Assembly (NCBI GenBank): GCA_035948135.1
Contig: DASZJL010000022.1
Coordinates: forward strand, 5,473-69,472
Direction of reading: 5' to 3'
Source: CADDZP01 sp035948135
Lineage (GTDB): Bacteria; Actinomycetota; Acidimicrobiia; Acidimicrobiales; AC-14
DNA: 64,000 bases
The notes under the pieces were generated by a model that saw nothing but the letters and a program-made list of their open reading frames with translations, did no database searches and was not told the DNA's origin. Position 1 is the first letter of the stretch, and every line of letters starts with the position of its first letter. A program made the position numbers and the translations under genes. Positions 1 to 7,905 of the stretch are shown here, piece after piece.

Positions 1-1016
1 AGCCCGACGCCACGGTCGGCGACATCCTCGAGCAGGTGCGCGAGACCGGCTTCGGCGTCGTCCTCGGTAACGACGGCGAGGTGCTCGGCACCGTCGACGA
101 CGGCGCCGTGCGCCGCGCCGCCCTGAAGCACGCGTCGCTCGACCTGCCCGTCACGACGGTGATGTCCGGCCGGCCGTTGGTGGCCGACGCGGGCGACGGC
201 GATCAGCGCGCCGCCGACCTGCTCCGGGCGTACCGGGTGCGGGCGGTGCCCGTCGTCAAGAGCGGGCGCCTCGTTGAGGTGCGGACGCTCGACGAGGTGC
301 CCGAGGCCGGGCCGGGCCGCGCCATCGCGGTCGTCATGGTCGGCGGTCGGGGCGAGCGGTTGAAGCCGCTGACCGACAAGGTGCCCAAGCCGTTGTTGCG
401 GATTGGGCCGTCGTCCATCGTCGAGCGGCTGATCTCGTCTTTGGCGAGCGCCGGCGTCTCCGAGGTGTATCTGGCCGTGAACTACAAGGCCGACGACTTC
501 GACAAGCGCTTGGGCGACGGCTCGCAGTTGGGTGTGCACCTGCAGTACATGCGCGAACGAGAGCCGTTGCACACGGCGGGGGCACTCTCGATGCTGCCGG
601 TCGTGCCGTCTGGGCCGGTGATCGTCACCAATGGCGACCTCGTGACCGACCTCGATTTCGCGCGTCTCCTCGACTACCACTGGCACCACGGCGGTGCGAT
701 CACCGTCGCCGGCGTCGAGCACCGCACCCAGATTCCCTACGGCGTGTTGCGGTCGGTGGAGCATCACCTGTTGGAGATCGACGAGAAGCCGGAGCGCCGT
801 GACTTCGTGAGCGCCGGGATCTACGCCATGCAGCCCGAGGTGCTCCGCTTCATCCCGCCCGAGACGCGGATGGGCATGCCTGACCTGATCGCCGACGTGC
901 TGGACGAGGGACTGCCCGTGCACGTCTTCCCCATCCTCGAGCGCTGGTTCGACATCGGGAGCCCCGAAGAGTTCGAGCACGTGCTCCTGCAATTCGCAAC
1001 TGGAGACCAAGAGTGA
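1..1016 (+). CDS. CBS-domain nucleotidyltransferase, PtmE-like (5' end outside window)
   Basis: The frame is open from base 3, so the start codon lies before the window; the GTG at 36 is internal. The N-terminal part reads as the remainder of a CBS pair. From about base 310 follows a sugar-phosphate nucleotidyltransferase with the nucleotide-binding signature GGRGERLKPLTDKVPKP and a metal-site NGD at about 633. CBS plus nucleotidyltransferase is the layout of PtmE, the glucosamine-1-phosphate guanylyltransferase of GDP-linked legionaminic acid synthesis. The stop overlaps the next GTG by 4 nt (GTGA), and that gene looks like LegB, which supports the assignment. A generic mannose-1-phosphate guanylyltransferase-like enzyme is the alternative; the substrate is inferred. 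Confidence 0.85.
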   Translation, partial: PDATVGDILEQVRETGFGVVLGNDGEVLGTVDDGAVRRAALKHASLDLPVTTVMSGRPLVADAGDGDQRAADLLRAYRVRAVPVVKSGRLVEVRTLDEVPEAGPGRAIAVVMVGGRGERLKPLTDKVPKPLLRIGPSSIVERLISSLASAGVSEVYLAVNYKADDFDKRLGDGSQLGVHLQYMREREPLHTAGALSMLPVVPSGPVIVTNGDLVTDLDFARLLDYHWHHGGAITVAGVEHRTQIPYGVLRSVEHHLLEIDEKPERRDFVSAGIYAMQPEVLRFIPPETRMGMPDLIADVLDEGLPVHVFPILERWFDIGSPEEFEHVLLQFATGDQE

Positions 1017-1996
1017 CTTCGTGGAGTGGCCGCCGGGTGTTCGTCACGGGCGGCGAAGGGTTCATCGGCAGCCACCTGGTCGAACGGCTGCTCCGTGAGG
1101 GCGCGGATGTGCGGACGCTCGTGCACTACTCGCCCTCGGGGCGGGTCGGCTGGCTCGAGGGTCTGCAGGACGACGTCGACATTGTGCAGGGCGACGTCCG
1201 CGACGGGTCCCGAGTGCGACGCGTGGTCGAAGGTCGGGAGGTCGTGTTCCACCTGGCCGCCCTGATCGGTATCCCCTATTCGTACGACGCGCCCGAGAGC
1301 TACGTGCAGACAAACATCGTCGGCACCCAGAACGTCTTGGACGCGTGCCGTTCCGCGGGCGTCGACCGTCTCGTGCATACGTCCACCAGCGAGGTGTACG
1401 GCACGGCTCGGTACGTCCCCATCGACGAGGCCCATCCGCTGCAGCCCCAGTCGCCGTACTCGGCTTCCAAGATCGGGGCCGACATGATGGCGCTGAGCCA
1501 CTACAACGCCTTTGAGCTGCCGGTGGCGATCGTCCGACCGTTCAACACCTACGGCCCGCGGCAGTCGACCCGTGCGGTCATCCCGACGATCCTCGCCCAG
1601 CTCATCGGCGGCGTCGACAAGCTGCACCTGGGGTCGACCTCGCCCACCCGCGACTTCAACTTCGTCGAAGACACGGCCGCCGGCTTCATGGCCGTCGCCG
1701 CGTCAGAGCAGGCGCTGGGCAACGTCGTCAACGTCGGCTCGGGCCGCGAGATCTCCATCGGCGACCTGGTGAAACTCCTGATCTCGATCGTCGGCCGCGA
1801 CGTCGAGGTCGTCACCGACGACGAGCGGCTGCGTCCGAGCGGCAGCGAGGTCGAGCGCCTGCTCTGCGACAACACGCGAGCTCGTGAGTGGGCGGGCTGG
1901 AAGCCCGAGGTGCCTCTGGAAGAAGGCCTGCGCCGGACGGCCGAGTGGGTCGAGGGCAACCTCTCGTCATTGAGGGTGCGCGGCTACCACGTCTGA
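1013..1996 (+). CDS. legB: NAD-dependent 4,6-dehydratase, LegB type
   Basis: This 327-residue extended short-chain dehydrogenase has the Rossmann motif GGEGFIGSHL at the N-terminus, the active-site YxxxK in SPYSASKIGAD, and a segment IPYSYDAPESYV characteristic of LegB proteins. LegB converts a nucleotide-linked N-acetylglucosamine to the 4-keto-6-deoxy sugar, the first committed step towards legionaminic acid. The start is GTG, overlapping the upstream nucleotidyltransferase stop by 4 nt, so the two are translationally coupled. The remaining pathway genes (LegC, LegG, LegI, LegF) are not downstream and would have to lie before the window. Confidence 0.85.
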   Translation: MTSWSGRRVFVTGGEGFIGSHLVERLLREGADVRTLVHYSPSGRVGWLEGLQDDVDIVQGDVRDGSRVRRVVEGREVVFHLAALIGIPYSYDAPESYVQTNIVGTQNVLDACRSAGVDRLVHTSTSEVYGTARYVPIDEAHPLQPQSPYSASKIGADMMALSHYNAFELPVAIVRPFNTYGPRQSTRAVIPTILAQLIGGVDKLHLGSTSPTRDFNFVEDTAAGFMAVAASEQALGNVVNVGSGREISIGDLVKLLISIVGRDVEVVTDDERLRPSGSEVERLLCDNTRAREWAGWKPEVPLEEGLRRTAEWVEGNLSSLRVRGYHV

Positions 1997-2006
1997 CGGC
2001 GACGCC

Positions 2007-2218
2007 TCACGACACTTGGAGGCGTCCCGCCCCGAACGCAGCCATGAGGGCGGCGGCGACCTCCTGCGGCGCGCCATTGGCGTCGATGACACTCGCTTCG
2101 TACCGGCCGAGGTCGGCGAAGCGGGCGTGGAGCTGGGCCCAGGCGTCGACGTTCTCGGGATCACTTGCTCGCCGCTGTTGCACGCGGGTCGTTGCAGGAC
2201 CGGTTGCCGTCTCGCCCG
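2007..2218 (-). pseudogene. C-terminal remnant of a P-loop kinase-like protein
   Basis: On the minus strand an open frame of about 70 codons has a protein-like C-terminus (DAWAQLHARFADLGRYEA, then a helix ending GAGRLQVS and TGA). This resembles the last 60 or so residues of chloramphenicol phosphotransferase-like or AAA-type small-molecule kinases. No Walker A, no start codon and no upstream domain is present, because the frame runs straight into the end of the neighbouring dehydrogenase gene. I read it as a decayed fragment. The family assignment rests on pattern similarity only. Confidence 0.4.
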
Positions 2219-3202
2219 CTAATCCAGACGGCCGATCTCCTTCAGCCAGCCGATGAGTTCGAGCAAGCCGTCGTCGAGTGGTGTGGCGACGTATCCGAGG
2301 CGGTCGGCGGTCTTCGATATCGCGGGACGTTCGCTTGGGTCAGCGCGAGCGTCGGTTGCGATGGCCATGAGGGTTGGCCCGAAGATCTCCGCCAGTTCGG
2401 GATCCGCGGAGGGGTCGACGTCGTCGACGCGGTGGGTGACTCCGGCGAGGGCGCACGCGCGGTTGCAGGCCCCGGCGATGCTCATTGCGTCCTCCGGCCG
2501 TCCGTCGAGCATGTAGCGCTCACCGGCGATGCCGCGGTCGAGCGCCGCGATTGAACCGCGGGCCACGTCCTCGGCGAATACCCAGCTCACGGGGAAGCGG
2601 AGATAACGATCGAGCCGGGCGCGCAGGGCGGCGAGGAGCACCCGATTGAAGCTGGTCCGGGCCAACGCACGACTGACGACGGGAGACGGGCCGTAGATCG
2701 CGCCCGGATGGCAGGTGACGACGTCCTGTCCGGCGGCGGCGCGCGCCATTGCCTCTTGGAAGGCCGCCAGCTTCGTGACCGTGTAGGGGTCCGTGCTCGG
2801 GTGGGCGGCGATGGGCGCATCCTCCGGCGCGGCGCCGGTCGTCGTATCGAAGAAGGTGCCCGTGCTGAGAGCTACCACCCGGCGCATGCCCTCCGACTCT
2901 GCGGCGTCCAAGACATTGCGCGTCCCGACGACGTTCACCGACTCGAACTCACCGAGGTCCTGGGAGGATCCGCCGAGCAGCGCCGCGCAATGGATCGCAG
3001 CGTCGCAGCCCGCGGCCGCGCTGGCAACACTTCCAGCGTCGGTGACGTCGCCCAGCGCCAACTCGACCCCCAGAGCCGCCAAGGGCGCCGAGTCGGCGTT
3101 CGGACGGACAAGGGCGCGGGCGTCGTCGCCCCGTTCCACGAGGATCCGACAGACGTTGGCACCGGTGAGACCGGTCGCGCCGGTCACCAGGACGGTGCTC
3201 AC
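2219..3202 (-). CDS. NAD(P)-dependent epimerase/dehydratase (extended SDR)
   Basis: The 327-residue protein opens with the dinucleotide-binding motif TGATGLTG and carries the catalytic YxxxK as YTVTK near residue 140. The middle and C-terminal parts fit the NmrA/dihydroflavonol reductase-like branch of extended SDRs, which reduce or epimerise carbonyl and sugar substrates. The ATG lies inside the stop of the AhpD-like gene (4-nt overlap), so the two form one operon with that gene first. The substrate cannot be told from sequence. Confidence 0.8.
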   Translation of the reverse strand: MSTVLVTGATGLTGANVCRILVERGDDARALVRPNADSAPLAALGVELALGDVTDAGSVASAAAGCDAAIHCAALLGGSSQDLGEFESVNVVGTRNVLDAAESEGMRRVVALSTGTFFDTTTGAAPEDAPIAAHPSTDPYTVTKLAAFQEAMARAAAGQDVVTCHPGAIYGPSPVVSRALARTSFNRVLLAALRARLDRYLRFPVSWVFAEDVARGSIAALDRGIAGERYMLDGRPEDAMSIAGACNRACALAGVTHRVDDVDPSADPELAEIFGPTLMAIATDARADPSERPAISKTADRLGYVATPLDDGLLELIGWLKEIGRLD

Positions 3203-3780
3203 GTCGTCGCCGGCTCCACGTCCTTGGTGGTGTCGACTTGGTCCGGTGCGAACGGGATGACCGGCGGGTCGGTGCCGAACACGTCGAGCGTATGGATGAA
3301 CCGATGTGTGCCCATGGTCTGGGCACAGCTGAATCCCAGCTCGATGATCTGCGCGGCCGTGAAGACCTTGCCGAGACGGGCGTAGAACGCCGCGTCGATG
3401 GCGTGGTGGTCCGCGGAGAGGAGGTCGAGGAACTCAACGGCCATGCGCTCCTGCTCCGTCAGGGTGTCGTGGCCGGGCGCCAGCAGGCAGCTCACATCTT
3501 CATCGGTGATGGAGTCGTGCTTGCGGGACTGCATGCACGGCTGGCACTCGCCGAGCTGTGCGCTGCGAATCCTGATCAGCTCGAGAATGCGACCCCCGAG
3601 GAGGCTGCCACCTCCCATGTGCGTGCGCTGCATATGGATCGCCTGTAACTGTGCGGTGCGGTAGGCGAAGATCTGCAGTGGCACCGGCGTCGAGTAGAGC
3701 CCCTCGGCAACCCCGTCCTCGATGATCTCGCGAGGCCCTGGAGCGAGCTGATCTAGGGGGATTGGCTCGAGCACTGGCAT
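3199..3780 (-). CDS. Carboxymuconolactone decarboxylase/AhpD-like protein
   Basis: A 193-residue alpha-helical protein with the AhpD-type redox motif ECQPCMQSRKH, placing Cys79, Cys82 and His88 in the usual Cx2C...H arrangement. Family members act as thiol-dependent peroxidase partners or as decarboxylases; the intact CxxC favours a redox role. The central region SLLGGRILELIRIRSAQ is the family's usual helix before the cysteines. It is first in a two-gene operon with the SDR dehydrogenase. The exact substrate is unknown. Confidence 0.8.
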   Translation of the reverse strand: MPVLEPIPLDQLAPGPREIIEDGVAEGLYSTPVPLQIFAYRTAQLQAIHMQRTHMGGGSLLGGRILELIRIRSAQLGECQPCMQSRKHDSITDEDVSCLLAPGHDTLTEQERMAVEFLDLLSADHHAIDAAFYARLGKVFTAAQIIELGFSCAQTMGTHRFIHTLDVFGTDPPVIPFAPDQVDTTKDVEPATT

Positions 3781-3915
3781 GACGACGGCCCTCTCTACTG
3801 GTGCCGCAGTGTTCCCCGCGGCCAGCCGGGAGCATACGGCCGTCGGGCGCGCTCGATGTCGACGCGATCGGCGCCCTGTTTCAATCGCGGAGAACGAGTT
3901 CTTGTCATACCCCCC

Positions 3916-3935
3916 TGGGATAATGGACTTAGGAG
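3916..3935 (+). promoter_or_regulatory. Possible extended -10 promoter and AGGAG site
   Basis: In the 200-bp divergent gap between the AhpD-like gene and the DUF222 gene, a TGG step is followed by GATAAT (3919-3924), which looks like an extended -10. AGGAG follows at 3931-3935. No convincing -35 sits 17 nt upstream. The element would drive the plus-strand DUF222 gene. This is a visual match only. Confidence 0.25.
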
Positions 3936-3980
3936 TTGCACTTCCCCGTTGGTCTGTCGGTCGGACAGGACGGTGCGGTC

Positions 3981-5192
3981 ATGTGCGAGAAGCTCACCGA
4001 GCTGGAGAAGGCCATGGGGGTCTTCGCCGCGGGCTTCGACCCTGCGCTGCTGTCTGCGGCCCAGGCCGAAGGGGTGATGGAGCGGGCGTCGCGCATCGAG
4101 CACATGGGCGCCACCGTCAAGGCTCTGGCCGCGGCCCGGATGTGCGAGACCGAGCTGTGGGAACAGGGCGGCGACAGGACCCCCGCGCACATGTTGGCCC
4201 GCAGAACCGGCCAGACCGTCTCGGAGGCGGCCCAGCAGCTGGAGGCGGCCAAGCGCCTCAAGGACCACCCCAAGACCGACGCCGCGGCGAGAAAGGGCAG
4301 GCTCTCGCCCAAGCAGGCCGCCGCCATCACCGACGCGGCGGCTGCGGACCCCAAAGCCGAGGACGACCTCTTGGACCTGGCCGACCGGGCCTCGCTCGGC
4401 GAGCTGCGCGACGAGGCCGCCCGGCGCAAGGCCGCGGCATCGGACCTCGAGGAGCGCCAGAAGAAGATCCACGCCGAGCGCAACGTGCGCCACTGGACAG
4501 GGCCCGACGGGGCCTGGCGCCTGGCCGCCTACGGTCCCCCCGAGGCGGGGGCTCGCTTCATGGCCCGCCTCCAGCCGATCATCGACGCCATCTTCAAGAA
4601 GGCACGGGCCGAGGACCGGCGTGAGCCCACCGAGGCGTACGCCTTCGACGCCCTCATGCAGCTGGGCGAGGGCGAGGACGCGCCGAAGGGCCGGGCGGGG
4701 ACCACCAAGGTGCTCGTTCGGGTGGACCTCGAGTCCCTGGTGCGGGGCCATGCCACCGACGGCGAGGTCTGTGAGATCGCCGGGTTCGGGCCGGTACCGG
4801 TGTCGGTCGTCGAGGAGATCCTGGCCCGGGGCGACACCTTCCTGGCCGCCGTCTTGACCACGGGCCAACGGGTCACCGGTGTGGCCCATCTGGGGCGGCG
4901 ACCGACCGCGGCGCAGGTCTCGGGTCTGCAGTGGTTGTATCCGACCTGTGCGGTGGAGGGATGCAGCGCCCCCGCGAGGCAGTGGGACCACCGCGAGGAC
5001 TGGTCCAAGACGCATCGCACCCCCTTCGACGGCCTCGACGGCTATTGCTGCCACCACCACGACAAGAAGACCTACGACGGCTGGGCCCTGGTCGAGGGGG
5101 TTGGCAAGCGGGCCTTCGTGGCGCCGGGCGATCCCAGCCACCCGAGGAACGTCAAAGAAAGGGAGCGACCACCGCCGAAGGTGGCCGCCTAG
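3981..5192 (+). CDS. DUF222 domain HNH endonuclease-like protein
   Basis: The roughly 403-residue product has a long helical DUF222 region (about residues 5-300) and a C-terminal HNH module with Cys pairs and metal ligands (TCAVEGCSAP, QWDHREDW, CCHHHDKK). This is the actinobacterial family often present in many diverged copies (13E12-like) and probably cleaves DNA, although its biological role is unknown. An upstream in-frame TTG at 3936 has no spaced ribosome site, so I favour the ATG at 3981. The gene ends one base before the convergent OsmC gene. Only one copy is seen here. Confidence 0.85.
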   Translation: MCEKLTELEKAMGVFAAGFDPALLSAAQAEGVMERASRIEHMGATVKALAAARMCETELWEQGGDRTPAHMLARRTGQTVSEAAQQLEAAKRLKDHPKTDAAARKGRLSPKQAAAITDAAAADPKAEDDLLDLADRASLGELRDEAARRKAAASDLEERQKKIHAERNVRHWTGPDGAWRLAAYGPPEAGARFMARLQPIIDAIFKKARAEDRREPTEAYAFDALMQLGEGEDAPKGRAGTTKVLVRVDLESLVRGHATDGEVCEIAGFGPVPVSVVEEILARGDTFLAAVLTTGQRVTGVAHLGRRPTAAQVSGLQWLYPTCAVEGCSAPARQWDHREDWSKTHRTPFDGLDGYCCHHHDKKTYDGWALVEGVGKRAFVAPGDPSHPRNVKERERPPPKVAA

Positions 5193-5705
5193 TCAGGCCA
5201 CCGCGGGCGTGTACGACACGCTGAGGTTCGGCGAGCGGGTGAGGGTCTGGAGGACGACGCAGTAGCGCTCGGTCGTCTTGATGATGCTGTCGAGGTCCTC
5301 GGGCGCGGCGTCGGACTGCAGATCGAACGACAGGCGGATGTCGGTGAAGCCGACGGCGGCGTCGCGGTCGACGCCCATGGTCCCCCGAAAGTCGAGGTCG
5401 CCTTCGGCCCGCACGGTGCCGCTGACATCGAGGCCGCGGTTGGTCGCAACCGACCGAAGCGTCACGCCCGCGCACGCCACCAGCGCCTGGAGCAGCATGT
5501 CGCCCGAACAGGCCAGCGACCCGTCGCCGCCGCTCGCAGGGTGCAGTCCGGCCTCGACCATCGCCCGTCCCGTCTCGACCGAGCAAGAGACCTCTTCGCT
5601 CCCGAGCTCTCCCGAAGCGCGCAACGTGATCATCGCCGCATCTGCGTCCTCCTTGTAGCGGTCCTTCAACGGCGACTGCACTCGCCGGAGCTCGTCACGG
5701 TCCAC
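5193..5705 (-). CDS. OsmC family protein
   Basis: A 170-residue protein with the OsmC/Ohr-type fold. The two family cysteines are present: one in LVACAGVTL (middle) and one in TERYCVVLQT (C-terminal third). OsmC/Ohr proteins reduce organic hydroperoxides; some homologues carry out other thiol chemistry. The GTG start at 5705 has an AAGGAGG site at ideal spacing. It is followed after 9 bp upstream by an ABM-domain gene on the same strand, suggesting a small stress-related operon. Confidence 0.85.
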   Translation of the reverse strand: MDRDELRRVQSPLKDRYKEDADAAMITLRASGELGSEEVSCSVETGRAMVEAGLHPASGGDGSLACSGDMLLQALVACAGVTLRSVATNRGLDVSGTVRAEGDLDFRGTMGVDRDAAVGFTDIRLSFDLQSDAAPEDLDSIIKTTERYCVVLQTLTRSPNLSVSYTPAVA

Positions 5706-5714
5706 CGCGCCTCC

Positions 5715-6011
5715 TTAGGCGTTCGTCACCAACTGGTAATGCTCGACCGTCGGGAACGGGTCGTAGAAGCGGTGCAGCATCGCACGCCACTGCTCGTACT
5801 CGGGCGAGCACCGGAAGCCCTCGGTGTGGTCCTCGAGGCGGTCCCACTCGACGAGAAGCAGATATCGGTTCGGCTGCTCGACGGAACGCGACAGTCGGAG
5901 CGATCGGAAGCCGCGCGTTGAGGCGATGATCTGCTTGGCGCGGCCAAAGGACTCCTCGAACTCGGACTCCTGGCCGGGGACGACGTCGAGGAGAGCGTGC
6001 TCGAGGATCAT
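5715..6011 (-). CDS. Antibiotic biosynthesis monooxygenase (ABM) domain protein
   Basis: A 98-residue single-domain ferredoxin-like protein beginning MILEHALLDV and containing the typical YLLLVEWDRLEDHTEGF strand-helix segment and a C-terminal VEHYQLV. Members act as cofactor-free monooxygenases or haem-degrading enzymes; the substrate is not evident. The frame can be extended upstream, but ATG at 6011 matches the usual family length and lies just beyond the end of the kinase gene (6037). It sits upstream of OsmC. Confidence 0.8.
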   Translation of the reverse strand: MILEHALLDVVPGQESEFEESFGRAKQIIASTRGFRSLRLSRSVEQPNRYLLLVEWDRLEDHTEGFRCSPEYEQWRAMLHRFYDPFPTVEHYQLVTNA

Positions 6012-6036
6012 GAAGCGCAGTATGCCTGCAGAGACC

Positions 6037-6561
6037 TCAACGGACCGCGCCTTCGCGCCAGCCGCGGTCGAGGATCTCATCGACGGTCTCCTCGGGCGTT
6101 TGATCCGAGGAGTCGACCCAGGCACCTAGCTGCGGAGTCGTGGCGCGGAAGCCGGCGTCGAACTCCTCGACCGTCCACCCGTCGTCGTAGCCGGTCTTCA
6201 CTCGACCGGCCTCGCGGGCGGCGACGACGTCGGGATGGGGAACGAGCACGATCACGATCAGGGGCCGGGACCGGATGAACGAGACGTACTCCGCAAGAAC
6301 CGGACCGGCGACCACGTCCTGGACGACGACCGTGAAGCCGCCGTCGAAGTAGGCGTCGGCCACGGACCCTGCGATCCGGTAACGCAGGCGCAGCTGCGCC
6401 CATGCTTCATCCCCAGCATCCGGAGACATCGATACCGCTCCGGACACCACCATCCGTCGGAACACGTCGCCGTGGACGTGGACGCCCCGGTCGAAGCTGC
6501 GGGCGAGCAGGTCAGCGACCGTCGACTTGCCCGACGCGGGAACACCCGTGAGCAAGAACAC
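6037..6561 (-). CDS. P-loop small-molecule kinase-like ATPase
   Basis: The 174-residue product has a Walker A motif GVPASGKST at residues 6-14 and follows the layout of chloramphenicol phosphotransferase-like and cytidylate-kinase-like P-loop kinases. A hydrophobic strand IVIVLVPHPDVVAAREAGR resembles the lid region. The start is a GTG, which leaves almost no residues before the P-loop, as is common in this family. Stop and start spacing with the ABM gene (26 bp) suggests co-transcription. The substrate is unknown. Confidence 0.75.
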   Translation of the reverse strand: MFLLTGVPASGKSTVADLLARSFDRGVHVHGDVFRRMVVSGAVSMSPDAGDEAWAQLRLRYRIAGSVADAYFDGGFTVVVQDVVAGPVLAEYVSFIRSRPLIVIVLVPHPDVVAAREAGRVKTGYDDGWTVEEFDAGFRATTPQLGAWVDSSDQTPEETVDEILDRGWREGAVR

Positions 6562-6599
6562 GGCCCGGGGTGGGACGCCCGGGCGCGAAGGCTGGGCGC

Positions 6600-6884
6600 T
6601 CAGCGGCGCTTGGACGGCGCCTTCTTGGCGGCCGGGGCCTTGGCAGGCGCCGGCGCGGTCTTGGACGCTCCGCCGGGGTTCTCGTACTTGAACGAGACCT
6701 TGACCTTGGCCCGGTACGCCGTGACCTTGCCCTCGTCGAGCGCCATGTCGAGCTCGACCACCTCAGCCACGCGCAGGTCACGCAGGGACTGTGAGGCCTG
6801 CTTGACGGCGGCAGCCGCCGCCTTCTCCCACGACTGGGTGCTGGTGCCGATCAGCTCGACAACCGTGTAGACGCTCTCCGCCAT
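6600..6884 (-). CDS. Dodecin with basic C-terminal tail
   Basis: Residues 1-70 match dodecin closely: a YTVVELIGTSTQSWEKAA start, a LRDLRVAEVVELDM strand and a final FKYE. Dodecins form hollow dodecamers that bind flavin or CoA. The product is 94 residues, longer than the usual 65-75, because of a tail rich in Lys, Ala and Pro (AKAPAAKKAPSKRR) resembling histone H1 or the tail of the SepH protein in this window. A GGAGG site lies about 7 nt before the ATG. Confidence 0.85.
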   Translation of the reverse strand: MAESVYTVVELIGTSTQSWEKAAAAAVKQASQSLRDLRVAEVVELDMALDEGKVTAYRAKVKVSFKYENPGGASKTAPAPAKAPAAKKAPSKRR

Positions 6885-7016
6885 GCCAGCCTCCGTTCAT
6901 CGATTACGCCAGCGCACACGCTACGCATCGGCGAAGGCGGCTGCTGGACGACCCGGCTACAGGCAGTCCTAGTGAGCAGCGATTCCGAGCGATCGTCGGC
7001 GGTCGGGCGGCGACCG

Positions 7017-7853
7017 TTAGATGGGGAGCCCGCCCTTGAAGGGCTCGGTGCCGTTCGCGAGCTGAACGCCCGCTAGCGATGACACATGCGCATGCATGTA
7101 GTCGAGCTCCTTGGCCAGCGTGCCGACGCCGTTGGCGCCCGCGAGCGGCAGGATCTGGACCGTGCTCAGCACGCCGAAGGCCTGACCCGAGCTGTTGAGG
7201 AAGCCACTGCCGGAGTCACCCGGAATGCCCGGCGTCAGCGTGTACACCGTCTGCTGCCAGCCGCCGCTGTCGGAGCCGAGGCTGATACCCAACTTCGGGC
7301 TGAGCGGCGGAACCGGACGCAGCGACGAGTTGCCGTAGCTGTAGACCTGGTCGAGCATGGCGGTGCTGCCGGCCAGCCCGGTGGGGCCGCCCCAGTGAGG
7401 CACCGACGGGTTGACCTTGGCGGCGTCGGCGGGATCGAGCTGCACCAGTGCCAGGTCGTTGAAGGCGCAGGTGTTGGCGTCCGCCTCCTTCAGGGTCTGC
7501 ATGGTGACCCAGGAGTTGTAGACCATCGTCCCGGGCTTGCTGGCGCCCTGGACGGCGACCTGCGTACCGACGGGGAGGGTGCCGCTACTGCAGCCGTCGG
7601 TCGCGGTGTTGCCGCCGGTGCCCGAGCAGTGGGCGGCCTGACCGATGTAGACGTTGGTCGAGTCGTAGTAGATGAAGTTCGCCGTGCACTGTGCACCTTG
7701 GGTGTCGGTTTGCACCCCGGGATGCACCGCGGCCGTGGCCGCCGGCGCCCACGCGGGCGAGCTGCGGGCCGGTGCCAGCCCGGCGACGCCGGAGAACACC
7801 ACGAGTAGCACTCCGAGGAGAGCAGCGAAGGGAAGGACGCGGAGCGTACGCAT
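7017..7853 (-). CDS. Secreted trypsin/chymotrypsin-like serine protease
   Basis: Starting at the ATG at 7853, the 278-residue protein has an N-terminal signal peptide (MRTLRVLP, a hydrophobic run, cleavage near residue 28). The catalytic triad is His75 in GQAAHCSG, Asp133 in FNDLALVQL and Ser214 in GIPGDSGSGF. Four cysteines could form two disulphides (56/77 and 88/129). An in-frame start 8 codons upstream is possible. It sits directly after ftsW on the same strand, about 50 bp downstream, where murG would normally be. Probably an extracellular protease; substrate unknown. Confidence 0.85.
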   Translation of the reverse strand: MRTLRVLPFAALLGVLLVVFSGVAGLAPARSSPAWAPAATAAVHPGVQTDTQGAQCTANFIYYDSTNVYIGQAAHCSGTGGNTATDGCSSGTLPVGTQVAVQGASKPGTMVYNSWVTMQTLKEADANTCAFNDLALVQLDPADAAKVNPSVPHWGGPTGLAGSTAMLDQVYSYGNSSLRPVPPLSPKLGISLGSDSGGWQQTVYTLTPGIPGDSGSGFLNSSGQAFGVLSTVQILPLAGANGVGTLAKELDYMHAHVSSLAGVQLANGTEPFKGGLPI

Positions 7854-7905
7854 AGCCACAACGTACCCCCACCGCACAGTGGGGAAGGCCGCGCCCGAAC
7901 TGCTT

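Noticed and set aside
3795..5141. 448-codon minus-strand frame under the DUF222 gene
   Set aside because: Antisense shadow; the plus strand has a clear DUF222-HNH protein.
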